Assembly (NCBI GenBank): GCA_009668015.1
Contig: WJYB01000003.1
Location: forward strand, 1-64,000
Direction of reading: 5' to 3'
Length of the DNA: 64,000 nucleotides
Source of the DNA: Enterobacteriaceae bacterium RIT714
GTDB taxonomy: Bacteria > Pseudomonadota > Gammaproteobacteria > Enterobacterales > Enterobacteriaceae
Positions within the stretch are counted from its first letter, which is position 1, and each line of letters starts with the position of its first letter. The translations under genes and the position numbers were made by a program. This document shows positions 26,875-36,963 of the stretch, in pieces. Under the pieces are notes generated by a model, which saw only the letters and a list, made by a program, of their open reading frames with translations, was not told the origin of the DNA and did not search any database.

Positions 26875-29445
26875 ATGAACAATCCACGATGGCGTTACCG
26901 CCCGTGTGCACTGGCGGTATTAGTAATGCTGTGCCCAGATACCGCATGGAGTGAAAGCTATTTCAACCCCGGTTTTTTGTCTGAGGACACCGAGGGCGTA
27001 GCGGATCTGTCGCGCTTTGAGCAAGGGCATCAGCAGGCCCCCGGCAGTTATCGCGTGGATATCTGGCGTAACGAAGAGTTTATCGGTACGCAGGATGTTC
27101 GCTTTGAGGCGGCAGAAGGGACGACGCCTCCGGCTGCGGGTGGGCTTTCTCCCTGTATCACCCGCGCGATGCTGGATCGTTTTGGCGTCAATATTGCCGC
27201 ATTCCCGGAACTGACAAAAGTTACAGAAGAAACCTGCATTTCGCTTGAGAAGGCGATCCCCGGCAGTGAAGTCGGGTTTAGTTTTGCCGCACTACGTCTG
27301 AACATCAGCCTGCCGCAGGTGGCGATGCAAAACAGTGCGCGCGGCTATATCCCACCGGATCAGTGGGATGAAGGCATTTCCGCCATGCTGTTGAACTACA
27401 GCTTCACCGGTAACCACGGTAATGACGATGATAATAGCTACTATCTCAATCTGCAGTCGGGTCTGAACTATGGCGCCTGGCGTTTGCGTAACAACGGCGC
27501 ATGGCGCTACACGCAGAGTCAGGGGCAAAAAAGTCATCGTGAATGGCAGAATATCGGCACCTGGGCGCAGCGCACGGTGATTCCCCTGAAAAGTGAGCTG
27601 GTCCTGGGTGACAGCAATACCGGTAATGACGTGTTCGACAGCCTCGGGTTTCGCGGGGCACGGCTGTACTCGTCAGACAACATGTACCCGGATAGCATGC
27701 AGGGCTATGCACCAACGGTGCGCGGTATCGCCCGAACGCCAGCGAAAGTGGTGATTCGCCAGAACGGATACGTCATTTATCAGAGCTACGTCCAGGCGGG
27801 CGCATTTGCCATCAGCGATCTGAACCCCACCTCGTCGAGCGGTGACCTTGAGGTCACAGTTGAAGAGAAAGACGGGAGTACGCAGCGCTATACCGTACCG
27901 TACTCTACCGTTCCTCTTTTACAGCGTGAAGGACGTCTGAAGTATGACCTCGTCGCAGGGGATTACCGCAGCGGCAACCGCGACCAGGAGACGCCGTTCT
28001 TCTCGCAGGGCACGCTGATTGCGGGGCTGGCCAATGGTTACACGCTGTACGGTGGTACTCAGCTGGCTTCGCACTATGCCGCGCTTGCTATTGGGACGGG
28101 TAAAAATCTGGGTGACTGGGGAGCTGTGTCGCTTGATTTGACTCATGCGCGCAGCCAGCTTGCCGATGACAGCCGCCACGAAGGGCAATCCCTGCGTTTT
28201 CTTTATGCTAAGTCGCTGAACGGCTTCGGCACCAATTTCCAGCTGCTGGGCTATCGCTATTCGACAAAAGGGTTCTATACCCTCGATGACGTGGCATGGA
28301 AATCAATGGAAGGCTACGAGTACAGCGATGAGCAGGACGAGAACGGTGTGCCGGATGTGCAGAGCTATCACAACCTGACGTGGAATAAGAAAGGGCGTTT
28401 TCAGGTGAACATTTCCCAGTCTCTGGGGGATTACGGTTCGCTTTATCTTTCTGGCAGCGAACAAACGTACTGGGGAACCAGTGATTCCAGCGTCTGGTAT
28501 CAGCTGGGTTACGCCGGAGGTGTGCAGGGCGTGAGTTATTCCGTCTCCTGGTCGTGGAACCAGGCGGTGGGAATTAGCGGCACCGATAAAATTGCCTCGT
28601 TTAACGTCTCCATTCCGTTCAGCCTGTTTACCCGCCACGGTTATCGCCGCGACAGCGCACTGGATCGCGCCTATGCCACGGCGTCGGCCAGTCGCAACAG
28701 CGATGGTCAAAATAGCTGGCAGACCGGCATTAGCGGCACGCTGCTGGAGGATCGCAATCTGACCTACAGCGTGACTCAGGGACATAACAGCAGTAACGGC
28801 GGGAGCGGTAGCGCCAGCGCTAACTGGCAGGCGACCTATGGCACATTTGGTGGCGGATACAACTACTCCCGCGATCAGCATGACCTGAACTGGCAAATGT
28901 CAGGCGGTGTCGTGGGCCATGCGGATGGCGTGACCTTCAGCCAGCCTCTTGGCGACACCAACGTACTGATTAAAGCGCCGGGCGCTTCCGGCGTGAGCGT
29001 GGAGAACCAGACAGGCGTCAAAACTGACTGGCGCGGCTATGCCGTGATGCCTTATGCCACGGTTTACCGTTACAACCGCGTGGCGCTGGATACCAACACC
29101 ATGAATAACAATACCGACATCGAAAACAACGTCAGCAGTGTGGTACCAACCCACGGCGCGCTGGTACGCGCGAGCTTTGACACGCGGATTGGCGTTCGCG
29201 CGCTGCTGACGGTAATGCGCGCAGGTAAACCTGTGCCGTTTGGTGCCGTCGTACGTGAAACGCAGAGCGGTGTCACCAGCATGGTTGGCGATGACGGTCA
29301 AATCTACCTGAGCGGGTTACCGCTGAAAGGGGAGTTGTTGATTCAATGGGGAAATAACTCGAGCGCCCAGTGCCGGGCATCCTACCGTCTGCCTGAAGAG
29401 AGCCTGCAACAGGCGATCACGCTTAAGGAGATTCGTTGTGATTAA
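26875..29445 (+). CDS. fimD: Outer-membrane fimbrial usher FimD
   Basis: 856 residues from ATG; a TTG overlapping the fimC stop gives six more residues and is less likely. Signal peptide to AWS, then the N-terminal chaperone-binding domain ([23 protein letters not shown]). The 24-strand barrel with the plug ([30 protein letters not shown]) follows, then C-terminal beta-sandwich domains with a cysteine pair near the end ([15 protein letters not shown]). It forms the secretion pore for pilus assembly. Confidence 0.95.
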   Translation: MNNPRWRYRPCALAVLVMLCPDTAWSESYFNPGFLSEDTEGVADLSRFEQGHQQAPGSYRVDIWRNEEFIGTQDVRFEAAEGTTPPAAGGLSPCITRAMLDRFGVNIAAFPELTKVTEETCISLEKAIPGSEVGFSFAALRLNISLPQVAMQNSARGYIPPDQWDEGISAMLLNYSFTGNHGNDDDNSYYLNLQSGLNYGAWRLRNNGAWRYTQSQGQKSHREWQNIGTWAQRTVIPLKSELVLGDSNTGNDVFDSLGFRGARLYSSDNMYPDSMQGYAPTVRGIARTPAKVVIRQNGYVIYQSYVQAGAFAISDLNPTSSSGDLEVTVEEKDGSTQRYTVPYSTVPLLQREGRLKYDLVAGDYRSGNRDQETPFFSQGTLIAGLANGYTLYGGTQLASHYAALAIGTGKNLGDWGAVSLDLTHARSQLADDSRHEGQSLRFLYAKSLNGFGTNFQLLGYRYSTKGFYTLDDVAWKSMEGYEYSDEQDENGVPDVQSYHNLTWNKKGRFQVNISQSLGDYGSLYLSGSEQTYWGTSDSSVWYQLGYAGGVQGVSYSVSWSWNQAVGISGTDKIASFNVSIPFSLFTRHGYRRDSALDRAYATASASRNSDGQNSWQTGISGTLLEDRNLTYSVTQGHNSSNGGSGSASANWQATYGTFGGGYNYSRDQHDLNWQMSGGVVGHADGVTFSQPLGDTNVLIKAPGASGVSVENQTGVKTDWRGYAVMPYATVYRYNRVALDTNTMNNNTDIENNVSSVVPTHGALVRASFDTRIGVRALLTVMRAGKPVPFGAVVRETQSGVTSMVGDDGQIYLSGLPLKGELLIQWGNNSSAQCRASYRLPEESLQQAITLKEIRCD

Positions 29446-30442
29446 GTTTCGATACCTGGCCGCGGCACTGCTGATGCTGCCTGCGTCACAAGCGCTGGCA
29501 ACGGTTTGTGCGAATGAAAACGGCGTCCCCACCGACGTGTTTTACGATTTATCGGATACATTTAACAGTTCCAATAACCAGATTGGACAGATTGTCACCC
29601 TGGCTGAAAAGTCACAGTGGGTAGGGGTCTATGCGGTGTGCCCCAGAGGCACATCAGGCACGACGACGAAACGCAGTTACGTCACCGAGTTCCCGATAAC
29701 CAGTACACAGGATAACTATAAGTATCTGAAGTTGAACGATTATCTCGATGGAGCAATGAAGATAACGGACAGCTACGCCGGGGTATTTTATCCACCGCAG
29801 AATTATATCCAGATGGGGAGCCATCCTAACGTTGCCAAAAATCAGCCTTTCCCGGTCAATGACTCGAATCTGGTGTTTCGCCTGAAGGTCACGCGGCGGT
29901 TTATTAATATGGTTGAGATCCCGCGCCAGACCATGTTTCGCGTCTATGTCACCACTACTTCATCGGATCCTCTCTCGACTCCCGTTTATACCATCAGCTA
30001 TAGCGGAACCGTCCAGGTGCCGCAAAGCTGTGCGATTAACGCCGGTAAAGTGGTGGAATTCGATTTTGGCGATATCGGCGCTTCGCTTTTCAGCCAAGCC
30101 GGAGCCGGAAATCGCCCGCAAACCATCTCGCCCAAAACGCAGACGATAGCCATTAAGTGCACCAACGTAGAGGCCAATGCATACCTCACGATGCGTGTCG
30201 AAGCCGAAAAGGTGTCCGGGAACGCACTGGTTTCCGATAACCCTGATTTGGGATTTGTCGTGGCCAATGCAAACGGAGCGCCGCTAACGCCGAACAATCT
30301 CGCCAGTAAGATCCCCTTCCGTCTGGATGACAACGCCTCGGCGGTGGTCGGCATTAGCGCCTGGCCGGTGAGCATCACCGGGAAAAAACCGAGTGAAGGG
30401 CATTTCACCTCACGCGGTTACCTGCGCGTGGATTACGACTAA
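29438..30442 (+). CDS. fimH: Two-domain fimbrial tip adhesin FimH-like
   Basis: 334 residues from a GTG that overlaps the fimD end by 8 bases, with AAGGAG eight bases upstream. Signal peptide ends [10 protein letters not shown], so the mature protein starts with an N-terminal lectin domain, like FimH. The second half, from about [22 protein letters not shown], is a pilin domain ending RGYLRVDYD. The lectin domain is divergent from E. coli FimH, so binding to mannose cannot be assumed from the sequence. Confidence 0.88.
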   Translation: MIKFRYLAAALLMLPASQALATVCANENGVPTDVFYDLSDTFNSSNNQIGQIVTLAEKSQWVGVYAVCPRGTSGTTTKRSYVTEFPITSTQDNYKYLKLNDYLDGAMKITDSYAGVFYPPQNYIQMGSHPNVAKNQPFPVNDSNLVFRLKVTRRFINMVEIPRQTMFRVYVTTTSSDPLSTPVYTISYSGTVQVPQSCAINAGKVVEFDFGDIGASLFSQAGAGNRPQTISPKTQTIAIKCTNVEANAYLTMRVEAEKVSGNALVSDNPDLGFVVANANGAPLTPNNLASKIPFRLDDNASAVVGISAWPVSITGKKPSEGHFTSRGYLRVDYD

Positions 30443-30451
30443 GGGGGAGTG

Positions 30452-30976
30452 ATGCGAAAACGTATTTTACTTGCTGCAATGGCCATCAGCATGATGCCGG
30501 TGCAAAGCGTGGTGGCGTCTAACGCGCTGGGGGAAATCAATATTGAGCTGTACGGTAATATTGTCGATTTCACCTGTGTGGCGGAAGGAAGCGACAGCAA
30601 CAAAACGGTGCCATTAGGCACCTGGCCGACCAAACAACTCAGCACCACGGGCAGCAGAACGCAGGCGGTTCCTTTTACCTTAAAACTGACCGGATGCCCG
30701 CCGGGCTCGGCGTCGTTAACCTTTTCAGGAACGCTTGATACCGATGATCCTGAGCTGCTCGCATTAAACAGCACCAGCCAGGCGAGCAATGTGGCGGTAG
30801 AAATACGCGATCGGGACAAAACGCGTCTGCCTTTACAGCAGGCGAGTCAAAATGTGGAAGTAGACGAGCAAGGGAATGCAGAACTGACATTTTATGCGAA
30901 TTACATTGCGACGAAGAATAATCCACAGCCCGGAAGTGCGGATGCGGACGCTACCTTTATGATTAATTATTATTGA
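30452..30976 (+). CDS. fimF: Minor fimbrial adaptor subunit FimF-like
   Basis: 174 residues from ATG with GGGGGAG upstream. Signal peptide to VVAS, followed by a pilin fold with Cys in DFTCVA and TGCPPG and the C-terminal ATFMINYY beta-zipper. By position after fimH and by comparison with the E. coli sfm and Salmonella fim clusters, it links tip adhesin to rod. Last gene of the structural operon; no FimG homologue follows. Confidence 0.88.
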   Translation: MRKRILLAAMAISMMPVQSVVASNALGEINIELYGNIVDFTCVAEGSDSNKTVPLGTWPTKQLSTTGSRTQAVPFTLKLTGCPPGSASLTFSGTLDTDDPELLALNSTSQASNVAVEIRDRDKTRLPLQQASQNVEVDEQGNAELTFYANYIATKNNPQPGSADADATFMINYY

Positions 30977-30984
30977 CGCTAACT

Positions 30985-31020
30985 GCACTCCCTGAAACTC
31001 GCCGGAGCGGCAGGGAGTGC
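30985..31020. terminator. Bidirectional terminator between fimF and fimZ
   Basis: A 10-bp perfect stem (GCACTCCCTG and CAGGGAGTGC) around a 16-base loop, followed by TTTC on the plus strand, lies between convergent fimF and fimZ. Confidence 0.75.
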
Positions 31021-31027
31021 TTTCAGA

Positions 31028-31660
31028 TTAAAGCAATTCGTGTGCTTTAGCATAATCAATAAGTTCAACGATACTCTGCACGCCTAATTTTGAATAGATA
31101 TTAGACTTATGCGCGCTAATTGTTTTGTTGCTAAGCAGTAATTGCTGGGCGATTTCTTTGTTGGATAATCCATTGGCAAGGAACCGTAATACGGTTACCT
31201 CTCGATTAGATAATGGCATATCGTCCATTGAACCCCTGTGTGAACCCTGGTGATTAATAAAGCTCAACGTTTCATAAGGGAAGAACGAATATCCTGCGAG
31301 TAACATCTCCACGGCGTTATAGATATCACTCAGGTCTTTTCTTTTACTGACAAAACCATTTGCTCCGGCACGCATCGCACGTCCTGCATAGAAGGACTCT
31401 GATTTTGACGATAAAAACAGAACTTTTATTGATTCATTTAAGTTCTTGATTCTTTTGAGTATTGAAAATCCATCGGTCCCCGGTAGTTCGATGTCGAGGA
31501 TGACCAGATCGATAGAGTAATTACGTATGTAGTCGAGGACCTCGTGGCTGTCCCCGGATTTCAGTTTAACCTCAACGTTTTTATTTTTCTGCAGCAAAAC
31601 CTCTATCGACATTCTGACGATAGGGTGTTCGTCCATAATGATAACGGATGCTGGTTTCAT
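31028..31660 (-). CDS. fimZ: LuxR-type response regulator FimZ
   Basis: 210 residues. Receiver domain 1-120 with phospho-acceptor Asp56 in LVILDIELPGTDG and the acidic pair near residue 10. LuxR-type DNA-binding domain ~145-205 (LSNREVTVLRFLANGLSNKEIAQQLLLSNKTISAHKSNIY). Close to E. coli SfmZ/FimZ and Salmonella FimZ, the direct activator of the fimA promoter. FimZ also links fimbriation to reduced motility in Salmonella. No cognate sensor kinase lies nearby. Confidence 0.94.
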   Translation of the reverse strand: MKPASVIIMDEHPIVRMSIEVLLQKNKNVEVKLKSGDSHEVLDYIRNYSIDLVILDIELPGTDGFSILKRIKNLNESIKVLFLSSKSESFYAGRAMRAGANGFVSKRKDLSDIYNAVEMLLAGYSFFPYETLSFINHQGSHRGSMDDMPLSNREVTVLRFLANGLSNKEIAQQLLLSNKTISAHKSNIYSKLGVQSIVELIDYAKAHELL

Positions 31661-32448
31661 TTTTATGCCTCAGGTTGTTAAAGCGCTAATGAATGCTGTG
31701 CCGTAGCGCCTGGTTAGCCGGAAGGATAATTCTTTAGATCCTTGTGCGGGGAATTTCCCTGGAAAGAGCGAAAGCATCCTTGTTTACGTTGTACAGAATA
31801 ATGACCTCATTGCGATGGTTGAGTTTAAATTTCTTAGGTGAATTCAAGTATTTCTTATTCTCGTTTGGAACATGCTTATTATACCTTGTAAGGATTCTCC
31901 GAAAAGCCTGTAAATTATTTATCTGACATTCCTGTGTATAATCTTCTGGAGACGGAAAGCGTTTATTTTAAATTTAGGTTAATGAACCATCTATTCCGTT
32001 TAGCATGGTTTAACATATTCATGTAATTGCAAAAAATAATAGAAATCGCTCAATGTTAATGCAATGTTATTTTTCTCTGGGGGTTTTGCCACGTCCTGTT
32101 GATGATTTCTGGAACAGATTTTCTGCTGTATTCCGCATTATATCTTCATTTGAAAGCGCTGCTCACCCTTCATCAACGACTCTCACAGCAGTAGCAGGAT
32201 CTCCTGTTCACGAGCGCGACCATTTTAAGTGAACTACTGAACAGACTCATTTTTACATCATTAGCATCTCGTTAATAGAACGCAGAAAAACTTAACGTCT
32301 GGAGGAAAATTCTGGATACAGGAACCTATCCAGAGATTAACGTGGTGAGAAGGGGCAGATTAGGAATAGTTTTAATCTTTAAGGAAATGTTAAATTGAAA
32401 CATGATTTTAATATTAACCTTAAGTAATTTCCTAAAGTTCTTTAGGAA
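31661..32448. promoter_or_regulatory. Long AT-rich region between fimY and fimZ
   Basis: About 790 bases without a credible protein. Both flanking regulators read leftwards, so the fimZ promoter and its long leader must be here. Composition is AT-rich throughout. A separate fimZ promoter agrees with the Salmonella arrangement. I see no further strong hairpins or RNA gene. Confidence 0.4.
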
Positions 32449-33174
32449 TTAATAAGTTATAGCGTGGGGATCCGACAGGCGATTGAGCAAATGAAGTAAT
32501 TCCTGGCGATGACTTAACCCGAGTTTGCTCAGGATCCGTCCAAGGCGGTAGATAATGCGGCTATAAGGGCGCTGACATAACGCCGCTATGCTGCGCAATG
32601 ACTCTCCCTGCGATAAATATTGCAGAACGGCCCACTCATCCCGGGAAAAATAATCATGCTGAGTCACGCCAGCCGTATCCGGGCGGATTAACGCCTTATG
32701 CAGGGTGTCTGCGGTAATCTGGCGTTCAACGACCTCGAAGGGACCGGTCGTCTTACAAAACAGCCGCGTGTCGTAGTCATCGGCGCGAATCAACAGGCTC
32801 ACCGCCAAAAAAGGGGGGTAGAGCACCCACCGTCGTAGCGCGTTGAGCAGGTCCGTCAGCGGAGTGGCTCTGCTTTCAATATCGACAACCAGCCTGGCCG
32901 AAGGCCAATTTTCCAGCGCGCTGAATGCTGACTCAAGGGTATCGAATACACAGCAATGACTCACTGGTGCCGGGCTGTGCTGAATCCCGGCATGCAGAAA
33001 TTTGTCTCGGGTCACGAGAATAATGAAAGGAGTGTCGGTTTTACGTGGCTGGTTGATGGACTGACTCAGGTAGACAAGGCGATCAAAAAAAGGGGCACCG
33101 CAATGTGAAAATGAGAATCCCAGGGAATCGCTTCCTTTTCGACGACGCCGATAACGGCGTACTGTCATGCGCAT
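32449..33174 (-). CDS. fimY: Fimbrial regulator FimY
   Basis: 241 residues, with GAGAGA ahead of the ATG. A basic N-terminus (RRYRRRRKGSDSLGFSFS) precedes a central domain with TPFIILVTRDKFLHAGIQ and ARLVVDIES. A LuxR-like helix-turn-helix lies near 175-230 (DEWAVLQYLSQGESLRSIAALCQRPYSRIIYRLG). It matches Salmonella FimY, which with FimZ is needed for fim expression. It is absent from E. coli K-12. Adjacent to the EAL gene as in Salmonella. Confidence 0.9.
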   Translation of the reverse strand: MRMTVRRYRRRRKGSDSLGFSFSHCGAPFFDRLVYLSQSINQPRKTDTPFIILVTRDKFLHAGIQHSPAPVSHCCVFDTLESAFSALENWPSARLVVDIESRATPLTDLLNALRRWVLYPPFLAVSLLIRADDYDTRLFCKTTGPFEVVERQITADTLHKALIRPDTAGVTQHDYFSRDEWAVLQYLSQGESLRSIAALCQRPYSRIIYRLGRILSKLGLSHRQELLHLLNRLSDPHAITY

Positions 33175-33184
33175 AGCATCTCTC

Positions 33185-33919
33185 TCAGGCGCTAATCCTT
33201 CTGCCTTTAGCCCAGCCTATGGACGGCCAGTAAAATCCCTGACCGAATCCCGCTCCTGCCTGCAGCGCGTATTCTCGATCTCTGTGTGACTCAATACCCT
33301 CTATCAGAACATTGTCAGCCACCTGTTCGCACTGGCTGACTAACTGCGCCAGGGCGGGCGTCGCTCTTTTCCGCCAGAATGCCATTTTATCGATTTTGAC
33401 GCCGCTCAAAGGTAAACGGCAGGGTAAAAACTGGTTGATCAACGTTTTATCCACGTCATCCAGCCAGAGACAACATCCGCGATCTGATAATTCCCACAGG
33501 TGCTGGGTTACGCGTTCGCGTAAGCGCGCAGGTAACAAAAAGAAAGAACCGGGGTCGACTATCTCGATATTCTGCCCCGGGGTTATCAACGGCAGAAATC
33601 GGTTAAAGGATTCAGTTTCACTTAACATATTTATCGACAGATTGATGAAAAGGTTTTTACGCCAGGGCGTATTTTTTAAGGCCGCGAACTGCGCCTCCAG
33701 TAATCTAACGGACTGGTTTGCTGGCTGATGGTGAAAAAAAGCCTCACTTTGAGCAGGGCAGTCGAGCAGGCTCAGTAACTCCATCCCGATGATGGAGGAT
33801 GAAGAGAGCGCAACGATGGGTTCGAGTTTAACGCCGACGATTTCACGCGATACGTTTTGTAAACGGGTTATGTCGCTTTCTGTTAACTCAGAAGTAAAAG
33901 GCGAAGCTGAAGTGTTCAC
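33185..33919 (-). CDS. EAL-domain protein of the fim cluster (STM0551-like)
   Basis: 244 residues from a GTG with AGGA upstream. The EAL domain spans most of the protein, but its motifs are unusual. The signature position reads ELL (GMELLSLL) rather than EAL/EVL, the metal-binding DDFG is DDVD, and the loop is NLSINML. The EGIES and GQGFYW segments are retained. Salmonella STM0551, in the same place, modulates fimbriation through c-di-GMP hydrolysis. Whether this copy still hydrolyses c-di-GMP or only binds it cannot be told. It begins 10 bases before fimY and is probably cotranscribed. Confidence 0.82.
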   Translation of the reverse strand: MNTSASPFTSELTESDITRLQNVSREIVGVKLEPIVALSSSSIIGMELLSLLDCPAQSEAFFHHQPANQSVRLLEAQFAALKNTPWRKNLFINLSINMLSETESFNRFLPLITPGQNIEIVDPGSFFLLPARLRERVTQHLWELSDRGCCLWLDDVDKTLINQFLPCRLPLSGVKIDKMAFWRKRATPALAQLVSQCEQVADNVLIEGIESHRDREYALQAGAGFGQGFYWPSIGWAKGRRISA

Positions 33920-34137
33920 TGCACAATCCTGTGTCTTCCGGGCTCCTGGCGCCGGGATGCTTCAGGTTAGTGTGAGAGTGAAATGAAGGAGAAACTATCA
34001 GGCGTTACGTAAAGTGAACTAAGCCTTTTCGTAGTGACCGCCAGGGAAAGAAACTGCGGAAGTGTTGAAAAAACAAGCGTATTAGCGGGAGAAGAAGGGG
34101 GCTAAGACCAGAACCTCGGCGATTGCACTAAAAGGCA

Positions 34138-34165
34138 TTGACTCACTTGCCATTGACCGTATAAT
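34138..34165 (+). promoter_or_regulatory. Promoter of the tRNA-Arg gene
   Basis: TTGACT and TATAAT separated by 16 bases, ending about 38 bases before the tRNA. Strong sigma-70 match in the expected place. Confidence 0.8.
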
Positions 34166-34202
34166 TCCAGGCGTTTCACACCGCAAGTGCACTCTTCTCA
34201 GT

Positions 34203-34279
34203 GCGCCCTTAGCTCAGTTGGATAGAGCAACGGCCTTCTAAGCCGTAGGTCGTAGGTTCGAATCCTACAGGGCGTACCA
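34203..34279 (+). tRNA. argU: tRNA-Arg (anticodon UCU), argU/fimU
   Basis: 77 bases ending in an encoded CCA. Acceptor stem GCGCCCT pairs with AGGGCGT (first pair G-U). The D-arm has AGCTCAGTTGG and the T-arm GGTTCGAATCC. The anticodon at 34237-34239 is TCT, reading the rare AGA/AGG codons. In Salmonella this tRNA (fimU) is needed for translating the rare-codon fimY. The 3' half is the integration target of the island to its right. Confidence 0.97.
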
Positions 34280-34425
34280 TTAAGAAACAGTCAATTACGC
34301 CAGCTCCCCCAGCCTGATTTTCCCCTTGTGTCATATCTGTGTCATGGTTGCCAAAAATGGCATCAATTTTCCGTGCATGTTCGCTTAAATGGTTTGGTGC
34401 CAGGTGAGCATACCGGCGCACCAGT
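34209..34425 (-). pseudogene. C-terminal stub of a tyrosine-recombinase integrase
   Basis: About 70 residues ending in a frame that runs back through the tRNA. The segment [19 protein letters not shown] is the catalytic box of phage integrases, with the nucleophile tyrosine in RYAHL. The tail [19 protein letters not shown] is the usual translation of a tRNA-overlapping attachment site. Sequence upstream of the box is unrelated, so the gene is truncated and inactive. It marks the left end of a decayed prophage or island. Confidence 0.85.
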
Positions 34426-34694
34426 GATAACTATCAAGACAACGTAGTTGCAGAAAGCTTATTCCAGCTACTGAAATGCGAAAGGATAAAGAAAAATCTA
34501 CGGAATGCGGGAAGAAGCCTGAAGTAATATTTTTGATTACACAAAATGTTTATATTATTATAACAGTAAGTGTCGGTCGAGAGAGTAGATGCTATCGACG
34601 GACTGTTAAAATCAATATTATCAACGGATCAGAAGTGCCTGGATAATCTGTGGCGATTAAGTCTGGTTATAATCGCATGACGCGAGGTATAACG
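34426..34694. other. Non-coding island DNA between integrase stub and terminator
   Basis: AT-rich sequence without a credible ORF, probably eroded phage DNA. Confidence 0.4.
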
Positions 34695-34719
34695 AAAAAA
34701 GGCCCGTAGGGCCTTTTTT
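34695..34719. terminator. Bidirectional terminator at the end of the gtr-like operon
   Basis: AAAAAAGGCCC-GTA-GGGCCTTTTTT, symmetric, so it can stop transcription from either side. It lies about 75 bases past the membrane glycosyltransferase gene. Confidence 0.85.
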
Positions 34720-34795
34720 AATTTATGCTGCAATAATTTTCATATCTTATTTAGCCAGCGTAATTACTCACGGAACTAAATTTACATATACGCGA

Positions 34796-36622
34796 TTAAT
34801 TTACTGGCGTAAACGTAAGTTTCATCTTGTCATCAATATTTATTTTATAAAACCCCACTCCATCACTTTCTACGATTTTTGAGAAATGTGAGGAATACAA
34901 ATCCCAGAACTGCTTATCTGCTTTGTAGATTGCAAGATATTTATATCCTTTAACGACATCGTAAAGGTTCTTGTCGCAGGTCCAAACATCATCTGGATAG
35001 TATTTTTTTCCTAAGGTCCAGCACCAATTATTAACCCTGTACGGTTGCATTTCATATGAAAACGCCAGTTTCTCAAGACCTTTTGTATCTTGTGCTATAA
35101 AGTAAACTGAATCCCCAGTTTTAAGTTTTGGCCAAACGATATTAGAAAGACGCTCAACATCTTTTCTAAGTATAGCCTTCTTAACTTCAGGACGAATCTT
35201 TTGCAGATCTAATTTATAGTACCCCGTCACTCCATATATGAGGATTGCTACCGCCGCAATAGATATAAGTGATGTGAGATGGTTGAACCCACACCAGCTG
35301 CGATCTATGAGAGTGAAAAACATGAACGCTGACCAGGCAAGCAAGAATGAACCCGCATATCTCTCAAATGATGCCAGGCGTCGGGCTTCATATTCAGAGA
35401 AAAATGCTATGTAACAGTAAACAAGGAACGATATATACGCAATAAACATTAGAGGCAAAATTACCGTGATTGCTGAAGTTTGTAGTCTTCTGCCCTTACT
35501 GAGTAATGCAATAGGGATGCTCAGAAACACACCTGTATAGAAGATAGTCACCGGCATAAAGTGGTAGCTTGCAAAGCTAAAATAGAGCGGGTTAGTTACA
35601 CGGCGTTGCAACTCTGCAATGGTATACGATATTTTTGATTGCATTACATCAGAAGCCCAATCGATAGGCCCGGACTTGCTAAACACCGGAGTCACGCCAA
35701 CGCTGCTCATATAAAATGACCATGACTTAAACGCTATAATCAAAAGCAAAATCCCGATGACTGTTATCTTGGTAATATATATAGCTTTCGTCTTAAAATC
35801 TTCATTCTGGTTAAATATGTAGAAAACAAACATTGAGCCCAGCGAAAACAAACCAAACACCAACCCGATCTGTTTAATTAACGGCAACATAAAGAGCGTG
35901 ATTGGAAGTATGAAACGCCTGTCTCTTTCTTCATCAGATACTGCAGAGCAAAGAGACGCTAGGAATACGACGCCAAGAAGCTGATCAACAAGCACATGAC
36001 CGATATCATACTTAAAAAAGTAGATGAAGGTTGAGGCGGATACAAAAGCTAAGGCGGACATCATCACGTCTTTTCTGATGATAGTAGAAGCAGAGAACAG
36101 CAGAGCTGAGTAAATGAATATATTGTGTGCGCGTAATACCGCAGCCTCACCCCAGCCAGATGCATAAACAAAATAGTACTGTATCAACTGTTGGAGTGGT
36201 GGATAGGCTTTGAACGTGTCAGATAGCGCAGATTTCCCATCATAAAGGGAGTTTGTAATAGATATTATTTTTATGCTTGCCCCCCAAAATGAAAACTCAT
36301 CCCAATCAGTGAATAAAAAATCACTTTTTACAGCTAGAAAAGAGAAGACAAAAGGAGAACTTGCGATAATAAATGCAATAGCGTTTGAACCTGAAAGAGT
36401 AAATGTCGATCTATTTCTATAAATAGCGAAAGCACCAAGTGCAAAACCAAGCGTAACTGCTACGCCCCACCCTTGCTCTAGTATTCCAAACACACCGAAA
36501 ATATATAAAATACAAGAGCAAATACTCAATGCGATAAAAGGTGTTTGTTGCCAGTTAAACCCACCAATATTTACCAGCCAAATAACATACCCCATCAAAG
36601 ACAGGATCGCAAAAAACATCAT
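34796..36622 (-). CDS. Polytopic GT-C-type membrane glycosyltransferase (GtrC-like position)
   Basis: 608 residues with about a dozen hydrophobic helices and a soluble C-terminal ~120 residues. The first large loop has D108-E109 in FTDWDEFSFWG, the acidic pair expected in lipid-linked-sugar-dependent (GT-C) transferases such as GtrC/GtrII and ArnT. In gtr cassettes this serotype-specific enzyme moves the sugar from the lipid carrier to O-antigen on the periplasmic side. The protein itself matches no named Gtr I recall. Its start overlaps the flippase stop (ATGA). Low GC and rare codons suggest transfer. Confidence 0.75.
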   Translation of the reverse strand: MMFFAILSLMGYVIWLVNIGGFNWQQTPFIALSICSCILYIFGVFGILEQGWGVAVTLGFALGAFAIYRNRSTFTLSGSNAIAFIIASSPFVFSFLAVKSDFLFTDWDEFSFWGASIKIISITNSLYDGKSALSDTFKAYPPLQQLIQYYFVYASGWGEAAVLRAHNIFIYSALLFSASTIIRKDVMMSALAFVSASTFIYFFKYDIGHVLVDQLLGVVFLASLCSAVSDEERDRRFILPITLFMLPLIKQIGLVFGLFSLGSMFVFYIFNQNEDFKTKAIYITKITVIGILLLIIAFKSWSFYMSSVGVTPVFSKSGPIDWASDVMQSKISYTIAELQRRVTNPLYFSFASYHFMPVTIFYTGVFLSIPIALLSKGRRLQTSAITVILPLMFIAYISFLVYCYIAFFSEYEARRLASFERYAGSFLLAWSAFMFFTLIDRSWCGFNHLTSLISIAAVAILIYGVTGYYKLDLQKIRPEVKKAILRKDVERLSNIVWPKLKTGDSVYFIAQDTKGLEKLAFSYEMQPYRVNNWCWTLGKKYYPDDVWTCDKNLYDVVKGYKYLAIYKADKQFWDLYSSHFSKIVESDGVGFYKINIDDKMKLTFTPVN

Positions 36623-36963
36623 GACGTGGCCCTTATTGTTACTATTATTCCAATCATAATTAGCAGAACGCCAACAAAGTATGACGTGTTAAAACGCTCG
36701 CCGAGAAAGAAGTGACTACCTATTGGTACTAAAATAAAGGCTAATGCCATGAATGGATATGCCTTTCCTAACTCAATTTTTTGCAGAACCCAAATCCAGG
36801 CAAGTGTAGTAATTCCGTAAAGTGAGAGTGCAGGAATTAATAAAATAAGTGTTTCATAGGAGAAAAGACTCCCAGTCCTGCTTAAGGCAGATGAACTCAT
36901 TTTAAACATGATTTGCCCTATAGCTATACCAATGACGCAAATCATAGTTATGATGTAAATCAT
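36619..36963 (-). CDS. Small four-helix EamA/SMR-type membrane protein, probable lipid-linked sugar flippase
   Basis: 114 residues, four transmembrane helices. The pattern resembles one half of the EamA/SMR fold (ALSLYGITTLAWIWVLQKIELGKAYPFMALAFILVPIGSHFFLGERF), as in ArnE/ArnF, which flip undecaprenyl-phosphate aminoarabinose. In gtr operons the equivalent slot is usually GtrA, a different small four-helix flippase. Placement between the dolichol-phosphate-type transferase and the GT-C enzyme supports a flippase role. Coupled by overlapping stop and start codons on both sides. Confidence 0.75.
   Translation of the reverse strand: MIYIITMICVIGIAIGQIMFKMSSSALSRTGSLFSYETLILLIPALSLYGITTLAWIWVLQKIELGKAYPFMALAFILVPIGSHFFLGERFNTSYFVGVLLIMIGIIVTIRATS

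Noticed and set aside
33920-34202. A possible fimW gene between the EAL gene and the tRNA, as in Salmonella
   Set aside because: The gap is only about 280 bases and shows no helix-turn-helix coding trace.
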